NCBI RefSeq assembly: GCF_000373185.1
Contig: NZ_KB890649.1
Span: 62,001-126,000, forward strand
Direction: 5' to 3'
From: Segatella paludivivens DSM 17968 = JCM 13650
GTDB taxonomy: Bacteria > Bacteroidota > Bacteroidia > Bacteroidales > Bacteroidaceae
Length of the DNA: 64,000 nt
In this document: positions 28,444 to 37,991 of the stretch, in pieces
How the letters are laid out: every line of letters starts with the position of its first letter
Numbering within the stretch: the first letter of the stretch is position 1
Made by a program: the position numbers and the translations under genes
Notes under the pieces: model-generated
Seen by the model: only the letters and a program-made list of their open reading frames with translations
What the model was told of the DNA's origin: nothing
The model's database searches: none

Positions 28444-31400
28444 ATGGTAAAAAAGAAGAGACTTTTGTTGTGGCTTGTTACAGTCACATTATGTTTTGCC
28501 ACACCGATTTTACATGCAGAAGAGCAACAGCCCAAAAATGCTATTACGCTTTCATTACGCGGTGAATCGATGGCAAGTGCACTGAAGATAGTGCAGAAAC
28601 AATCAGGATGGAAAATTTTATATGTTGTAGACGACGTCAAGGGCTATACTGTTGATGCCAACATTAGCAACGCAACAGCAGAGGAAGCAGTTGCTAAAAT
28701 TTTGAGTGGCAAGCCTTTTACATATTCTGTCAAGGGGAAATTTATCAGTATCGCGTACAAGGCGACAAAAAAACAGGATAAAAAAGAAACAGGAGTAAAC
28801 AGACTCAGACCAATATCTGGTGTGATAACAGATGAAAGCGGTGAAACGCTTATCGGAGCTTCTGTTAATGTTCCTGGCTCACCTTATGGTACTATTACGG
28901 GAACAGATGGAAGGTATGAACTCCTGATTCCTGAAAACTGTAACGACGTACAGGTTAGTTATGTCGGAATGCGTACGTCTAGGGTGAAGGTGGGACGCAA
29001 TGAAAATGTTAATTTTGTGATGACCGCAGACCATACAACTATTGATGAAGTTGTGGTAACTGGTTACCAGACTCTTTCAAAAGAGCGTTCTACCGGTTCT
29101 TTTTCTAAGGTTACGGCTGAGGATCTTCAGAGTAAACGAATGAATACAATATCTAGTTTACTCGAAGGAGAAGTGGCGGGATACAACGATGGACTTATAC
29201 GTGGCGTGACAACTATGAATGCCACGAAAACACCGCTGTATGTCATTGATGGTTTTCCCGTAGAGAATACCAAAATGGGGGTGTATGGTTCTTTGGAAGA
29301 AGGACTGCCTGATGTCAATGTTGATGATATAGAGAGTATCACAGTTCTAAAGGACGCTGCTGCCGCAAGTATATACGGAGCGCGTGCTGCCAATGGTGTC
29401 ATTGTTATTACAACTAAGCATAGAACCAGTATAACTAATAAGACGGATGTTTCTTTTAGTACCACATTGACTTGGCATCCTTATAAAGTCTATACCGGCA
29501 ATATAGCTGATTCTAAACTTGTTGTGGACTTGGAGAAGGAATGGGCATCACAAAATACTAATCTTTCAGGAAATAATGCCGCAAGTTATGCGCAGAATCT
29601 TCTTGATTATAAGGTTTATCCAAGCGCAGGTATTACCAGTATTCTTAATTATTATGCTGGCAATACATCCCAAACCGATATGGAACAGACGCTGAACAAT
29701 CTTTCTTCAAAAGGGTATAACTATTATGATCAGATGGCAAAATATGCTAAGCGTGATCCTTTGTATCAGCAGTATAACCTTGGAATTGTCAGCAATACAG
29801 GCAAGAATATGTTCAAGGCTGATGTCACCTACCGTCACGATGCGAATGAGGATAGGTATAGTGGTAGCCAGTGGCTTGGGCTGAACCTAGCCAATACCAC
29901 TCAGTTTACAAAGTGGCTTTCTCTTGATATGGGGGCTTATATGAAATTTTCTCAGGATAATGCGCAGGGATATAATGTCATGAGTCCGGGTTATAGTATA
30001 TTTCCTTATGATGATTTGGTAAATTCTGACGGCAGCAATTATACAAAGACTCAGAATAGTTACCTGAGTACAGAGACTGTTAATTTGATAAACAAGTATG
30101 GACTGTATAATCTTGACATTACTCCTCTGGATGAACTCAATCGCAATACTGCTGTAACAAAGGGTTTTAACGTCAGAGCTTATACAAGATTGAATATAGA
30201 ATTAACCTCTTGGCTGAAATATTCAGCTTCATTCCAATATGAGCGTTCGTCGTATAAATATGAGCAAATAGGTGACAAGCAGAGTCTTACCACCAGAAAC
30301 GAGGTTGATAATTTTGCTTACGACAAAAATGGCTCTGCTGTTTATGCTATTCCTTATGGAAATATTTTTAACCGCAGAGATCAGTATGTGAGAGCTCTCA
30401 ACTTTCGTCAGCAGTTGGACTTCAATAAGACTTTTGGAAATGTGCATAACGTTGTTGCCATCTTGGGTACAGAGACTCGTGATACCAAGATTGATATGCA
30501 TCGCAACCAATTGTTCAACTATGACACGGATATGCTAAGTTCAGGACTTGTAGATGAAACTTCCCTTGTTTCCGGATTTACAGGAATTCTGGGAAACTAC
30601 AGTTATCTACAGGCTACAGATCTGAACGCCTCTTATGAGAATATCAACCGTTTTGTATCAATATATGGTAATGCTTCGTATACTTATGATGACCGCTATA
30701 CAGTAACCGGAAGTCTACGATGGGACCGTTCTAATCTCTGGGGTACTAGCAGTAAGTTTCAAAACAAACCCACATGGAGCCTTGGTGGCGGTTGGATTAT
30801 CAGCAAGGAAAAATGGTTTGACGCTCCTTGGGTGAATTATCTGAAGCTGCGTGTCAGTGATGGTATTGGTGGTAATGTGTCTAAAAATTCAGCTCCATAT
30901 TTGGTGGCATCTTACTATACTAATAATAATGTGGGTGGAAAATATGGATCTGTATCTTCACGCCCGAATCCAAAACTTTCTTGGGAAAAGACTAACACCT
31001 TTAATGTGGGTGTGGACTTTGCGTTGCTTGGCAATAGACTCAATGGTACTTTGGAATATTACAATAAGAAGGGTACAGACTTGCTTGCCAGCACTATGGG
31101 TGTGCCAACGGAAGGATTTGGCTACAGCACATATACTATAAACAACGGCGAAATGAACAACCGTGGCTTTGAGGCATCTCTTAAAGGTTTAATCCTGCAT
31201 AGTCAGGACTGGCGTATTTCTGCCAATACCACTTTTGGCTATAACAAGAATAAGGTAACCTACGTGAATGTGAAGGCACCTGTGTATTATCTTGCTCTAG
31301 ACTATGCGTCATCTTATCCTACTATAGGATATGAATACAATGCTATATTCGGATATAAATGGGCTGGACTAAGTTCTCAGGGACTTCCACAAGTGTATGA

Positions 31401-31974
31401 TGAAAAAGGAGAAATAACAAGTCATCAACCAACTAATCTAGAATCTCTTCAATATATGGGAACTACTGTTCCAAAATATAATGGTTCTTTTGGTGCTGAG
31501 ATTTCATATAAGAACTTTGATTTCAACATTCTGTTTACTTATGCCGGCGGAAATATAATGCGTAATGTCAATCCGGCATTCCTTACATGTTCTTATTCCC
31601 GTCTGGGATATATAACCAATATAGCCAGTGCTTCTTCAGCGCTTGCAGGTCGCTGGCAGAAAGCCGGTGATGAGGCTTACACGAATGTCCCAAGGGCTGT
31701 ATTTGCTGAAAGCGGTTATTCGGCTTCAGAACTTTACAACGTGTATTACTATTCTTCACAGAACATATTGGATGCTGACTATCTGAAGCTTAGCAATATA
31801 TCTCTTTCTTATCACATACCAGCTTCCGTATGTAGAAGGTTGTCTATGCAGAATGCCCGTGTTCAGGTGAATGTGGAAAATCCTTGTATGTGGACACATA
31901 CCGATCAGGCTAAATACCAGCTAGGTGGTTATAATGCCACAAACTATATGGTAGGTTTATTCCTGAATTTCTAA
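28444..31974 (+). CDS. SusC/RagA-family TonB-dependent transporter with STN signalling domain
   Basis: 1176 residues. Signal peptide (1-26), STN signalling domain (about 35-105, SLRGESMASALKIVQKQSGW), carboxypeptidase-like D2 domain (about 115-200, ISGVITDESGETLIGASVNVPG and DGRYEL), plug (about 205-330, DEVVVTGYQTLSKERSTGSFS; ESITVLKDAAAASIYGARAANGVIVITTK) and an outer-membrane barrel. The STN domain means it both imports its ligand, with TonB energy, and signals to FecR and the sigma factor. SusD follows after 19 bp. There is no glycoside hydrolase or peptidase in the locus, so the substrate cannot be named. Confidence 0.96.
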   Translation: MVKKKRLLLWLVTVTLCFATPILHAEEQQPKNAITLSLRGESMASALKIVQKQSGWKILYVVDDVKGYTVDANISNATAEEAVAKILSGKPFTYSVKGKFISIAYKATKKQDKKETGVNRLRPISGVITDESGETLIGASVNVPGSPYGTITGTDGRYELLIPENCNDVQVSYVGMRTSRVKVGRNENVNFVMTADHTTIDEVVVTGYQTLSKERSTGSFSKVTAEDLQSKRMNTISSLLEGEVAGYNDGLIRGVTTMNATKTPLYVIDGFPVENTKMGVYGSLEEGLPDVNVDDIESITVLKDAAAASIYGARAANGVIVITTKHRTSITNKTDVSFSTTLTWHPYKVYTGNIADSKLVVDLEKEWASQNTNLSGNNAASYAQNLLDYKVYPSAGITSILNYYAGNTSQTDMEQTLNNLSSKGYNYYDQMAKYAKRDPLYQQYNLGIVSNTGKNMFKADVTYRHDANEDRYSGSQWLGLNLANTTQFTKWLSLDMGAYMKFSQDNAQGYNVMSPGYSIFPYDDLVNSDGSNYTKTQNSYLSTETVNLINKYGLYNLDITPLDELNRNTAVTKGFNVRAYTRLNIELTSWLKYSASFQYERSSYKYEQIGDKQSLTTRNEVDNFAYDKNGSAVYAIPYGNIFNRRDQYVRALNFRQQLDFNKTFGNVHNVVAILGTETRDTKIDMHRNQLFNYDTDMLSSGLVDETSLVSGFTGILGNYSYLQATDLNASYENINRFVSIYGNASYTYDDRYTVTGSLRWDRSNLWGTSSKFQNKPTWSLGGGWIISKEKWFDAPWVNYLKLRVSDGIGGNVSKNSAPYLVASYYTNNNVGGKYGSVSSRPNPKLSWEKTNTFNVGVDFALLGNRLNGTLEYYNKKGTDLLASTMGVPTEGFGYSTYTINNGEMNNRGFEASLKGLILHSQDWRISANTTFGYNKNKVTYVNVKAPVYYLALDYASSYPTIGYEYNAIFGYKWAGLSSQGLPQVYDEKGEITSHQPTNLESLQYMGTTVPKYNGSFGAEISYKNFDFNILFTYAGGNIMRNVNPAFLTCSYSRLGYITNIASASSALAGRWQKAGDEAYTNVPRAVFAESGYSASELYNVYYYSSQNILDADYLKLSNISLSYHIPASVCRRLSMQNARVQVNVENPCMWTHTDQAKYQLGGYNATNYMVGLFLNF

Positions 31975-31993
31975 ACTAATAAAACAAGAAAAT

Positions 31994-33403
31994 ATGATGA
32001 AGACATATATTTCAACCATAATGACTGTTCTTGCGGCAGCTTTGCTGTTTACTTCGTGCAATGACTATCTTAACGAGAAACCCAAGGGGAAAAAGATTCC
32101 GACTACGCTTGCGGATTATGAGGCTTTTCTGCGTGACGAGTATGATGTTCACCGAATGGATGTCGGTCAGTCGTCTTATTTGCTTAACGACCGCTACCTC
32201 ACTAATTCCAATGCAAGTTATTATCCTATGTATGCCGCCAACTACAATTGGGATACATCTGTAGACCGTGTTTATTATAACAATAGCGATGAGACTACGT
32301 ATTACGCTGCTTATTCCGGTATCAACTACTGTAATCTTGTGATAGAGAATGCACCTACGGCAACAGAGGCAACAGATGCTAAAAAAAATGAAGTAATGGC
32401 ATACGCCAAAGTACTTAGGACGATGCATTATTTTCTGTTGGCAAATTATTATGCTGACACTTATCAGAGTAGTTGTGCTGCAGAAACGCTCAGCGTACCT
32501 TTGATAACAAGCAGTGAAGTGGGGGCTTCTTACACTCAGGTTACGGTAAAGCAGATTTATGATTTCATGATAAATGATATCAACGAGGCTCTTCCATATC
32601 TTCCTGACATGGGCACCACGGTATTGCATCCTGGCAAGGGAGCTGCATACGCGATGCTAGCAAGGATATATTTGCAGATGATGGATTATACAGACGCTCT
32701 GGAATATGCTAACAAGGCTCTTGCCATAAATGACAAACTGATAGACTGGAATGATTTTTATAATGCTAACAAAAGCGTTATAGATGCTGTAAGTTCAGCT
32801 CAGACTTCACAGACTCCTCTTGGATTCAACAGTGTGGAAAGTTATAATTTCAACTATGGTAGTAGTTCTTCTGGTGCCAGAATCAATAATATGCCACAGT
32901 GGAGAGCAAAAATGTTTGAAGATGGTGATATTTATTTCAAGTGTAACTGGAAACTTTATACTGTTGGTTCTGAGACTTATTACCGTGGTATTACCACTGG
33001 AGCTATCAATTACAATGGCATGCGCACAGTGGAACAGTATCTCATAAAGGCGGAATGCTTGGCACGTAATAATCAGCTGGCTGAGGCAATGAATGTTCTC
33101 AATACAGTAAGAAAGCATACTGTCAGTACTGATAAGTATGTATCGCTTACAGCTTCGTCTATAGCAGAGGCTATCGGGTATATACGCAGAGAAAAGGATA
33201 ATCTATTGATTTACAGTATCGTTCCTTTTGCTGATGCAAGGAGATATAACGCAGAGGGAATCTATACTCGCACGTTAAGCAAAGACAAAGACGGCAAGAC
33301 CGTAACCCTTTCTCCTTCAAGTTATATGTGGACATTCCCGTTCCCTCAGGGAGCGATTAATAATGCTGGTAATGGCAGTATAACACAGAATGTTGAAAAG
33401 TAA
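31994..33403 (+). CDS. SusD/RagB-family outer-membrane lipoprotein
   Basis: 469 residues with a lipoprotein signal (LLFTSC, lipid-attachment cysteine at residue 22, then NDYLNEKPKG). The SusD helical fold is visible: YAAYSGINYCNLVIENA, RTMHYFLLANYYADTY, the TPR-like GKGAAYAMLARIYLQMMDYTDALEYANKAL and the C-terminal VEQYLIKAECLARNNQLAEAMNVLNTVR. It caps the SusC-like barrel and captures ligand at the cell surface. Immediately followed by the TlpA-like gene. Confidence 0.94.
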   Translation: MMKTYISTIMTVLAAALLFTSCNDYLNEKPKGKKIPTTLADYEAFLRDEYDVHRMDVGQSSYLLNDRYLTNSNASYYPMYAANYNWDTSVDRVYYNNSDETTYYAAYSGINYCNLVIENAPTATEATDAKKNEVMAYAKVLRTMHYFLLANYYADTYQSSCAAETLSVPLITSSEVGASYTQVTVKQIYDFMINDINEALPYLPDMGTTVLHPGKGAAYAMLARIYLQMMDYTDALEYANKALAINDKLIDWNDFYNANKSVIDAVSSAQTSQTPLGFNSVESYNFNYGSSSSGARINNMPQWRAKMFEDGDIYFKCNWKLYTVGSETYYRGITTGAINYNGMRTVEQYLIKAECLARNNQLAEAMNVLNTVRKHTVSTDKYVSLTASSIAEAIGYIRREKDNLLIYSIVPFADARRYNAEGIYTRTLSKDKDGKTVTLSPSSYMWTFPFPQGAINNAGNGSITQNVEK

Positions 33404-33407
33404 TAAT

Positions 33408-34517
33408 ATGAATATAATGAAAAAATTTTTAGTTTTACTAATTGCCTTTTCTGCCTGTGTGGCAGTGAACGCACAGTCTGTTGTTTCACTGAATATCAGT
33501 GGACTTCCTGATGGCACAGAGCTTGAAGCAGTGTATGCCTGCACGCATCAAAGTATTGAACCAGCTATTGCTGAAGCTAAAGTGATGAACGGTCAGTGTG
33601 TTGTCACGGTTCCGATGGATGAACCTCGCTATGTGGGATTCAAGGTCAATGGTTACAATGGTTATGTTGCTCAGCTAATGACTACCAAGGGAGAAACTCC
33701 TAAGGTTACAGCTACTGCTGAAAAAAATGTTACAGACAAGGGAACCTTTTATTATGGTTCTGGAGTCAAAGTTGTCAACAGTCCGCTTGAGGCTGAGTAT
33801 ATTAAAAAGATAGATGCCAAACGCAAATATCTGGATATTTTGTATGAAGCTTTTCATGATGGATATACAGACACAAAGAGTCAAGGTTATGCCGCTGCAG
33901 AGAAAAGCTTCTTTACAGAAGTAGAAAAAACTTATAAAGCTATTGCTGCCGACAACAAAGAATCATGGTGGGGACCATTCTCTATGTTGGCTCTGTATTC
34001 TTATTTCACAGAGCAAAACACGGCAGACTGGGCACAGTTTTCTACAGAAGCACAGCAGAGTTATTATGGTCAGTTGTTGAAGAAAAAGATTTCTCCAGAA
34101 GGACTTGTCGGTAAAGATTATCCGAAATTCAGTTTCACTGATGCTAAAGGTAAGGTTAATGAAGCTGCCAAGACAGTGAAAGGTAAAAAGATATTTCTTG
34201 TTGATTTCTGGGCAAGCTGGTGTGTGCCATGCCGTAAGGAAATTCCTAATCTGAAGAGTATCTATGCTGTCAACAGCAAGAAAGGACTCGAGATAATAAG
34301 TGTTTCTATAGACAAGAGTGAAGCAGCCTGGAAGAAAGCTCTTGAAAAGGAAAATCTGCCATGGCCTAATGGTATTGACAAGAGTGGTGTAGACGATTTG
34401 TATCATGTACAGGCTATTCCTGCAATATTTATTGTAGATGCAGTGACAGGCAAGGTGATTGGTGAGAACTTGCGTGGTGAAGAACTTGCTGCCAAGGTGA
34501 CTGATTTGTTGAAGTAA
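33408..34517 (+). CDS. TlpA-like thiol-disulfide oxidoreductase
   Basis: 369 residues from the ATG at 33408 (33417 is equally possible; an upstream in-frame start would overlap susD). Signal peptide, then an N-terminal domain of about 210 residues resembling the DUF4369 class that precedes Bacteroidota TlpA proteins, then a thioredoxin domain with the active site WCVPC in FWASWCVPCRKEIPNLK near residue 265 and the cis-proline segment QAIPAIFIV. Probably a periplasmic reductant acting on the imported ligand or on envelope proteins. Last gene of the sigma/FecR/SusC/SusD unit, followed by a terminator. Confidence 0.9.
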   Translation: MNIMKKFLVLLIAFSACVAVNAQSVVSLNISGLPDGTELEAVYACTHQSIEPAIAEAKVMNGQCVVTVPMDEPRYVGFKVNGYNGYVAQLMTTKGETPKVTATAEKNVTDKGTFYYGSGVKVVNSPLEAEYIKKIDAKRKYLDILYEAFHDGYTDTKSQGYAAAEKSFFTEVEKTYKAIAADNKESWWGPFSMLALYSYFTEQNTADWAQFSTEAQQSYYGQLLKKKISPEGLVGKDYPKFSFTDAKGKVNEAAKTVKGKKIFLVDFWASWCVPCRKEIPNLKSIYAVNSKKGLEIISVSIDKSEAAWKKALEKENLPWPNGIDKSGVDDLYHVQAIPAIFIVDAVTGKVIGENLRGEELAAKVTDLLK

Positions 34518-34541
34518 GCATTGCTTTTTGCAAATTAAAAT

Positions 34542-34576
34542 AAATAAGGGATGATATATATTGTCATCCCTTATTT
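34542..34576 (+). terminator. Rho-independent terminator after the TlpA-like gene
   Basis: Perfect 13-bp stem AAATAAGGGATGA/TCATCCCTTATTT, ending in a T-rich tail (TTATTTTATG). Confidence 0.8.
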
Positions 34577-34599
34577 TATGCTCGGCATGCATATCAACT

Positions 34600-34769
34600 A
34601 AAAGGTTATTACGCTTACATTAGTATGCGATCTTATATGATGAGTATGTCAAATGGTATCCTAAAAGAGGAACCGCGGTATGCTAAACTGCACGTACGAT
34701 GGTGTGAGAGGTTGATAAATACGAAATAGGAGATAAATACCTATAATTAGTATTTACCTCCTAATTGAT
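34600..34769 (+). mobile_element. Decayed 3' end of a group II intron (domains V and VI)
   Basis: 34669-34706 matches group II intron domain V: ACCGCGGTATGC, a short loop, GCACGTACGATGGTGTG. In the intact form (ACCGCCGTA/TACGGTGGT) the lower helix pairs fully; here two changes (C to G, G to A) break two pairs. It is followed at the expected distance by GAGAGG and a bulged domain VI-like hairpin (34727-34740 with 34750-34763, TAGGAG...CTCCTA) ending CTCCTAATTGAT, like an intron 3' end. The 5' domains and reverse transcriptase are missing. It lies directly after the TlpA gene terminator. The domain VI hairpin may also serve as a terminator for gdhA on the other strand. Confidence 0.65.
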
Positions 34770-34785
34770 TTTTTTCAGTGAAAAA

Positions 34786-36120
34786 TTATATTATACCTTG
34801 AGCAAGCATTGCTTTGGCAACCTTTAGGAAACCGGCAACATTTGCACCTTTCACATAATTAATATATCCATCAGGCTCAGTACCATATTTTACACAGTTG
34901 TCATGAATATCATCCATAATGGCGTGTAGTTTAGCATCAACTTCTTCACGTGTCCATTTAAGACGCTCTGAGTTCTGACTCATCTCAAGACCTGATACTG
35001 CAACACCACCTGCATTAGAAGCTTTTCCAGGACAATATAAAATCTTAGCGTCTTGGAATTGCTTGATAGCTGCAGGAACAGTTGGCATATTTGCGCCTTC
35101 GCTTACAGCGATAACGCCATTAGCAATAAGAACTTTAGCAGCTTCTTCGTTTATTTCGTTTTGTGTAGCACAAGGTGTAGCGATATCGCCTTTTTCAGAC
35201 CAAGGTTTTGCTCCCTCTACATATTTAACTCCATATTTCTCAGCATATTCCTTAATGCGTCCGCGCTCTATATTCTTAAGTTCCATTACGTATGCAAGTT
35301 TCTTCTCGTCAATACCATTAGGATCATATATATAGCCGTCTGAATCAGATAAAGTAACTGGTTTTGCACCCAATTCAAGAAGTTTCTCAATTGTATACTG
35401 AGCTACATTTCCTGAACCAGAAACAAGTACGGTCTTACCTTTAATGTCTATGTTACGAGTCTTCAGCATATTCTGAAGAAAGTATACATTACCATATCCT
35501 GTAGCTTCAGGGCGGATAAGAGAACCACCGAATTCCTGACCTTTACCAGTAAGGATACCAACAAACTGGTGTGTTAGTTTTTTATACTGACCAAACATGT
35601 ATCCAACTTCACGACCACCTACACCAATATCTCCAGCAGGAACATCTTCATTAGGTCCTATATGGCGATACAACTCTGTCATGAATGCTTGGCAGAAACG
35701 CATAACTTCAGCGTTGCTCTTGCCACGTGGTGAGAAGTCTGAACCACCTTTCGCTCCACCCATAGGGAGTGTTGTCAATGAATTCTTGAATGTCTGCTCG
35801 AATGCAAGAAACTTCAGTATTGATAAGGTTACTGATTTGTGGAAACGTAGACCTCCCTTGTAAGGACCGATACAATTGTTGTGCTGGACACGGTATCCCA
35901 TGTTGGTCTGAACATGACCTTTATCGTCTACCCATGATACGCGGAATTCTATTAGGCGGTCTGGAATGCAAAGACGATCAATAATATTAGCTTTTTCAAA
36001 TTCAGGATGCTTGTTATATTCATCCTCAATAGTTCCTAGTACTTGACTCACTGCCTGAATATATTCAGGTTCGTTAGGAAATCTGTTTTTCAGTTTTTCT
36101 ACAACTTCTGTTGCTTTCAT
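34786..36120 (-). CDS. gdhA: Glutamate dehydrogenase (NADP-specific type)
   Basis: 444 residues, the length of hexameric bacterial glutamate dehydrogenases. Interconverts 2-oxoglutarate plus ammonia and glutamate. Family blocks: GYRVQHNNCIGPYKGGLRFH, the catalytic-lysine loop LPMGGAKGGSDFSPRGKS, PAGDIGVGGREVGYMFG, and the nucleotide-binding VLVSGSGNVAQYTIEKL. The coenzyme call as NADP-type rests on overall similarity. Monocistronic: its promoter lies directly upstream. Confidence 0.96.
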   Translation of the reverse strand: MKATEVVEKLKNRFPNEPEYIQAVSQVLGTIEDEYNKHPEFEKANIIDRLCIPDRLIEFRVSWVDDKGHVQTNMGYRVQHNNCIGPYKGGLRFHKSVTLSILKFLAFEQTFKNSLTTLPMGGAKGGSDFSPRGKSNAEVMRFCQAFMTELYRHIGPNEDVPAGDIGVGGREVGYMFGQYKKLTHQFVGILTGKGQEFGGSLIRPEATGYGNVYFLQNMLKTRNIDIKGKTVLVSGSGNVAQYTIEKLLELGAKPVTLSDSDGYIYDPNGIDEKKLAYVMELKNIERGRIKEYAEKYGVKYVEGAKPWSEKGDIATPCATQNEINEEAAKVLIANGVIAVSEGANMPTVPAAIKQFQDAKILYCPGKASNAGGVAVSGLEMSQNSERLKWTREEVDAKLHAIMDDIHDNCVKYGTEPDGYINYVKGANVAGFLKVAKAMLAQGII

Positions 36121-36177
36121 AATCTTTTTTCTTTTATTGGTTGGTTAAATTAAGTCTGCTCTATTTCTTTATTATTG

Positions 36178-36208
36178 CAAAGATATGTTTTTTTAGTTAT
36201 AAAACAAA
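36178..36208 (-). promoter_or_regulatory. gdhA promoter
   Basis: Minus-strand TATCTTTG (36185-36178) with TTTG at 36208-36205, spacing 19 bp. Confidence 0.6.
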
Positions 36209-36323
36209 CAGATAGTTATCTTTTTTGTTTATATTGTATAAAAAAGATAGTTTTTCGTGGCTTTGTGGTCTTTTGGTAATATAGATGAAACTCATTGTTT
36301 CTTTTTATTATGGGTAAAATGAA

Positions 36324-36347
36324 AGTCCGGTATGTTAATACCGGACT
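36324..36347 (-). terminator. Hairpin after the RhlE-like helicase gene
   Basis: Perfect 10-bp stem AGTCCGGTAT/ATACCGGACT with a 4-base loop, 5 bp past the stop codon of the helicase; minus-strand tail TTCATTTTA. Confidence 0.7.
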
Positions 36348-36352
36348 AATAT

Positions 36353-37978
36353 TTATTTGATGCTAAACACCTTCTTAAAGAATTTCTTTATACCACTTTC
36401 TTTCTTGATAGGTTTTTGCGTGTGTGGCGCAGTACTATGCTTCGGTTTAGCGTTTGCAGCCTGTGGATTATTTCTCTTCTTGTAGTTACCTTCTACATTT
36501 CCACGTCGCTTATTGTATTGAGGCTTAGTCTCATCATACTTTTTGCGTGGCTCAACTGTCTTTTGAGTAGGCTGTTGATCGTCCTTTTTGTATTCACCCT
36601 TATTACTGTTGCGTGCTTTGTATTCACGTCTTTCTTCAGCAGTATAATAGCGCTTCTTTGGGTAATTACTTTTTGGTGCAACATCACCTTCAGGTGCATT
36701 TACGTTGTTCGGATTACTATATTTCTGTCTTTGATTCTGTTGTTTCTTATCCTTGTGTGTAGACTGGTCTCTGTCGTTTCTTCTGCGGTTCTTAGCAGAA
36801 GTTCCATTCTTAGGCTTTCCGTCAGACTTGTATTCTGGTGATTCACCTAATCCTACTGGTAGAGGAATTTTCTCTACATCCTTTTCTAGGAATTTTTCAA
36901 TCTGCTGGAAATAGTAAATGTCGTCTTCTGAAACAAAAGTTATTGCTGTACCAGTACGCGCAGCTCTTGCAGTACGTCCAATTCTATGAACATAATCTTC
37001 TGCATCATGAGGCACATCGTAGTTGAGTACCATTGCAATGTCGTCAATGTCTATTCCACGTGATACAATATCGGTAGCTACAAGTACATCCAATTGTCCA
37101 CTCTTGAATTTGAACATTACATCATCACGAGTAGCCTGATCCAAGTCTGAATGCATTTCTCCGCAATTGATATGCTTGCGTTGAAGGGCACCTGCTACTT
37201 GCTTTACTTTTATCTTGCTCCCGCAGAAGATGATAACACGCTGAAGATCGCCATTCTTGAATATATCTTTTATGACACCCATTTTCTGAGTTTCATAACA
37301 AACATAAGCCATCTGCTTTATTTTCTCAGCAGGCTTGCTAACAGCAAGTTTTAATTCTACTGGATCCTTAAGTAAAGTCTTTGCTAGTCCCTCAATCTTG
37401 TTAGGCATTGTTGCCGAAAACATGATTGTTTGGCAAGTCTTAGGTAGTTTCTTTGCTATCTTTATGATGTCATCAGAAAATCCCATATCAAGCATTCTGT
37501 CGGCTTCGTCAAGAATGAAGAATGAAACTTTACTCAAATCTACATTACCAAGACTGATGTGAGAAATAAGTCGTCCTGGAGTGGCTATAATAATGTCTGC
37601 TCCAAGTTGTAAACTCTTAATCTCTTGATCATATCGATTTCCGTCATTACCGCCGTAAACGGCAACACTGCTGACCCCGTTAAGGTAATATCCAAATCCT
37701 TGCATCGCTTGGTCTATCTGTTGTGCAAGTTCGCGTGTAGGACTCATAATAAGGCAATTTATCGCCTTGTCTGGATAACCGCCGTCATCCAGTTTACTTA
37801 ATACGGGCAATAAATACGCTGCCGTTTTTCCTGTTCCTGTTTGTGCTACCCCTAATACGTCTTTGCCCTTTAATATTTCAGGAATACATTTTTCCTGAAC
37901 AGGTGTGCATTCGTCAAAATGCATATCATATAGAGCGTCAAGGACGTTTTCATTTAAATTTAACTCGTCGAAATACAT
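36353..37978 (-). CDS. DEAD-box RNA helicase, RhlE-like, with basic tail
   Basis: 541 residues from the ATG at 37978 (MYFDELNLNENVLDAL, the usual N-terminus; the longer frame would overlap the preceding gene). Q motif, motif I AQTGTGKT, PTRELAQQ, DEAD in ILDEADRMLDMGF, SAT, VSRGIDI and HRIGRTAR. The last 165 residues are low-complexity and highly basic/polar (K, N, R, Q), probably an RNA-binding tail. Likely acts in ribosome assembly or mRNA turnover in the cold. Starts 13 bp after the lptF-like gene and closes the lon-tgt-lptF operon. Confidence 0.92.
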   Translation of the reverse strand: MYFDELNLNENVLDALYDMHFDECTPVQEKCIPEILKGKDVLGVAQTGTGKTAAYLLPVLSKLDDGGYPDKAINCLIMSPTRELAQQIDQAMQGFGYYLNGVSSVAVYGGNDGNRYDQEIKSLQLGADIIIATPGRLISHISLGNVDLSKVSFFILDEADRMLDMGFSDDIIKIAKKLPKTCQTIMFSATMPNKIEGLAKTLLKDPVELKLAVSKPAEKIKQMAYVCYETQKMGVIKDIFKNGDLQRVIIFCGSKIKVKQVAGALQRKHINCGEMHSDLDQATRDDVMFKFKSGQLDVLVATDIVSRGIDIDDIAMVLNYDVPHDAEDYVHRIGRTARAARTGTAITFVSEDDIYYFQQIEKFLEKDVEKIPLPVGLGESPEYKSDGKPKNGTSAKNRRRNDRDQSTHKDKKQQNQRQKYSNPNNVNAPEGDVAPKSNYPKKRYYTAEERREYKARNSNKGEYKKDDQQPTQKTVEPRKKYDETKPQYNKRRGNVEGNYKKRNNPQAANAKPKHSTAPHTQKPIKKESGIKKFFKKVFSIK

Positions 37979-37991
37979 AAATTTCTTTTTA

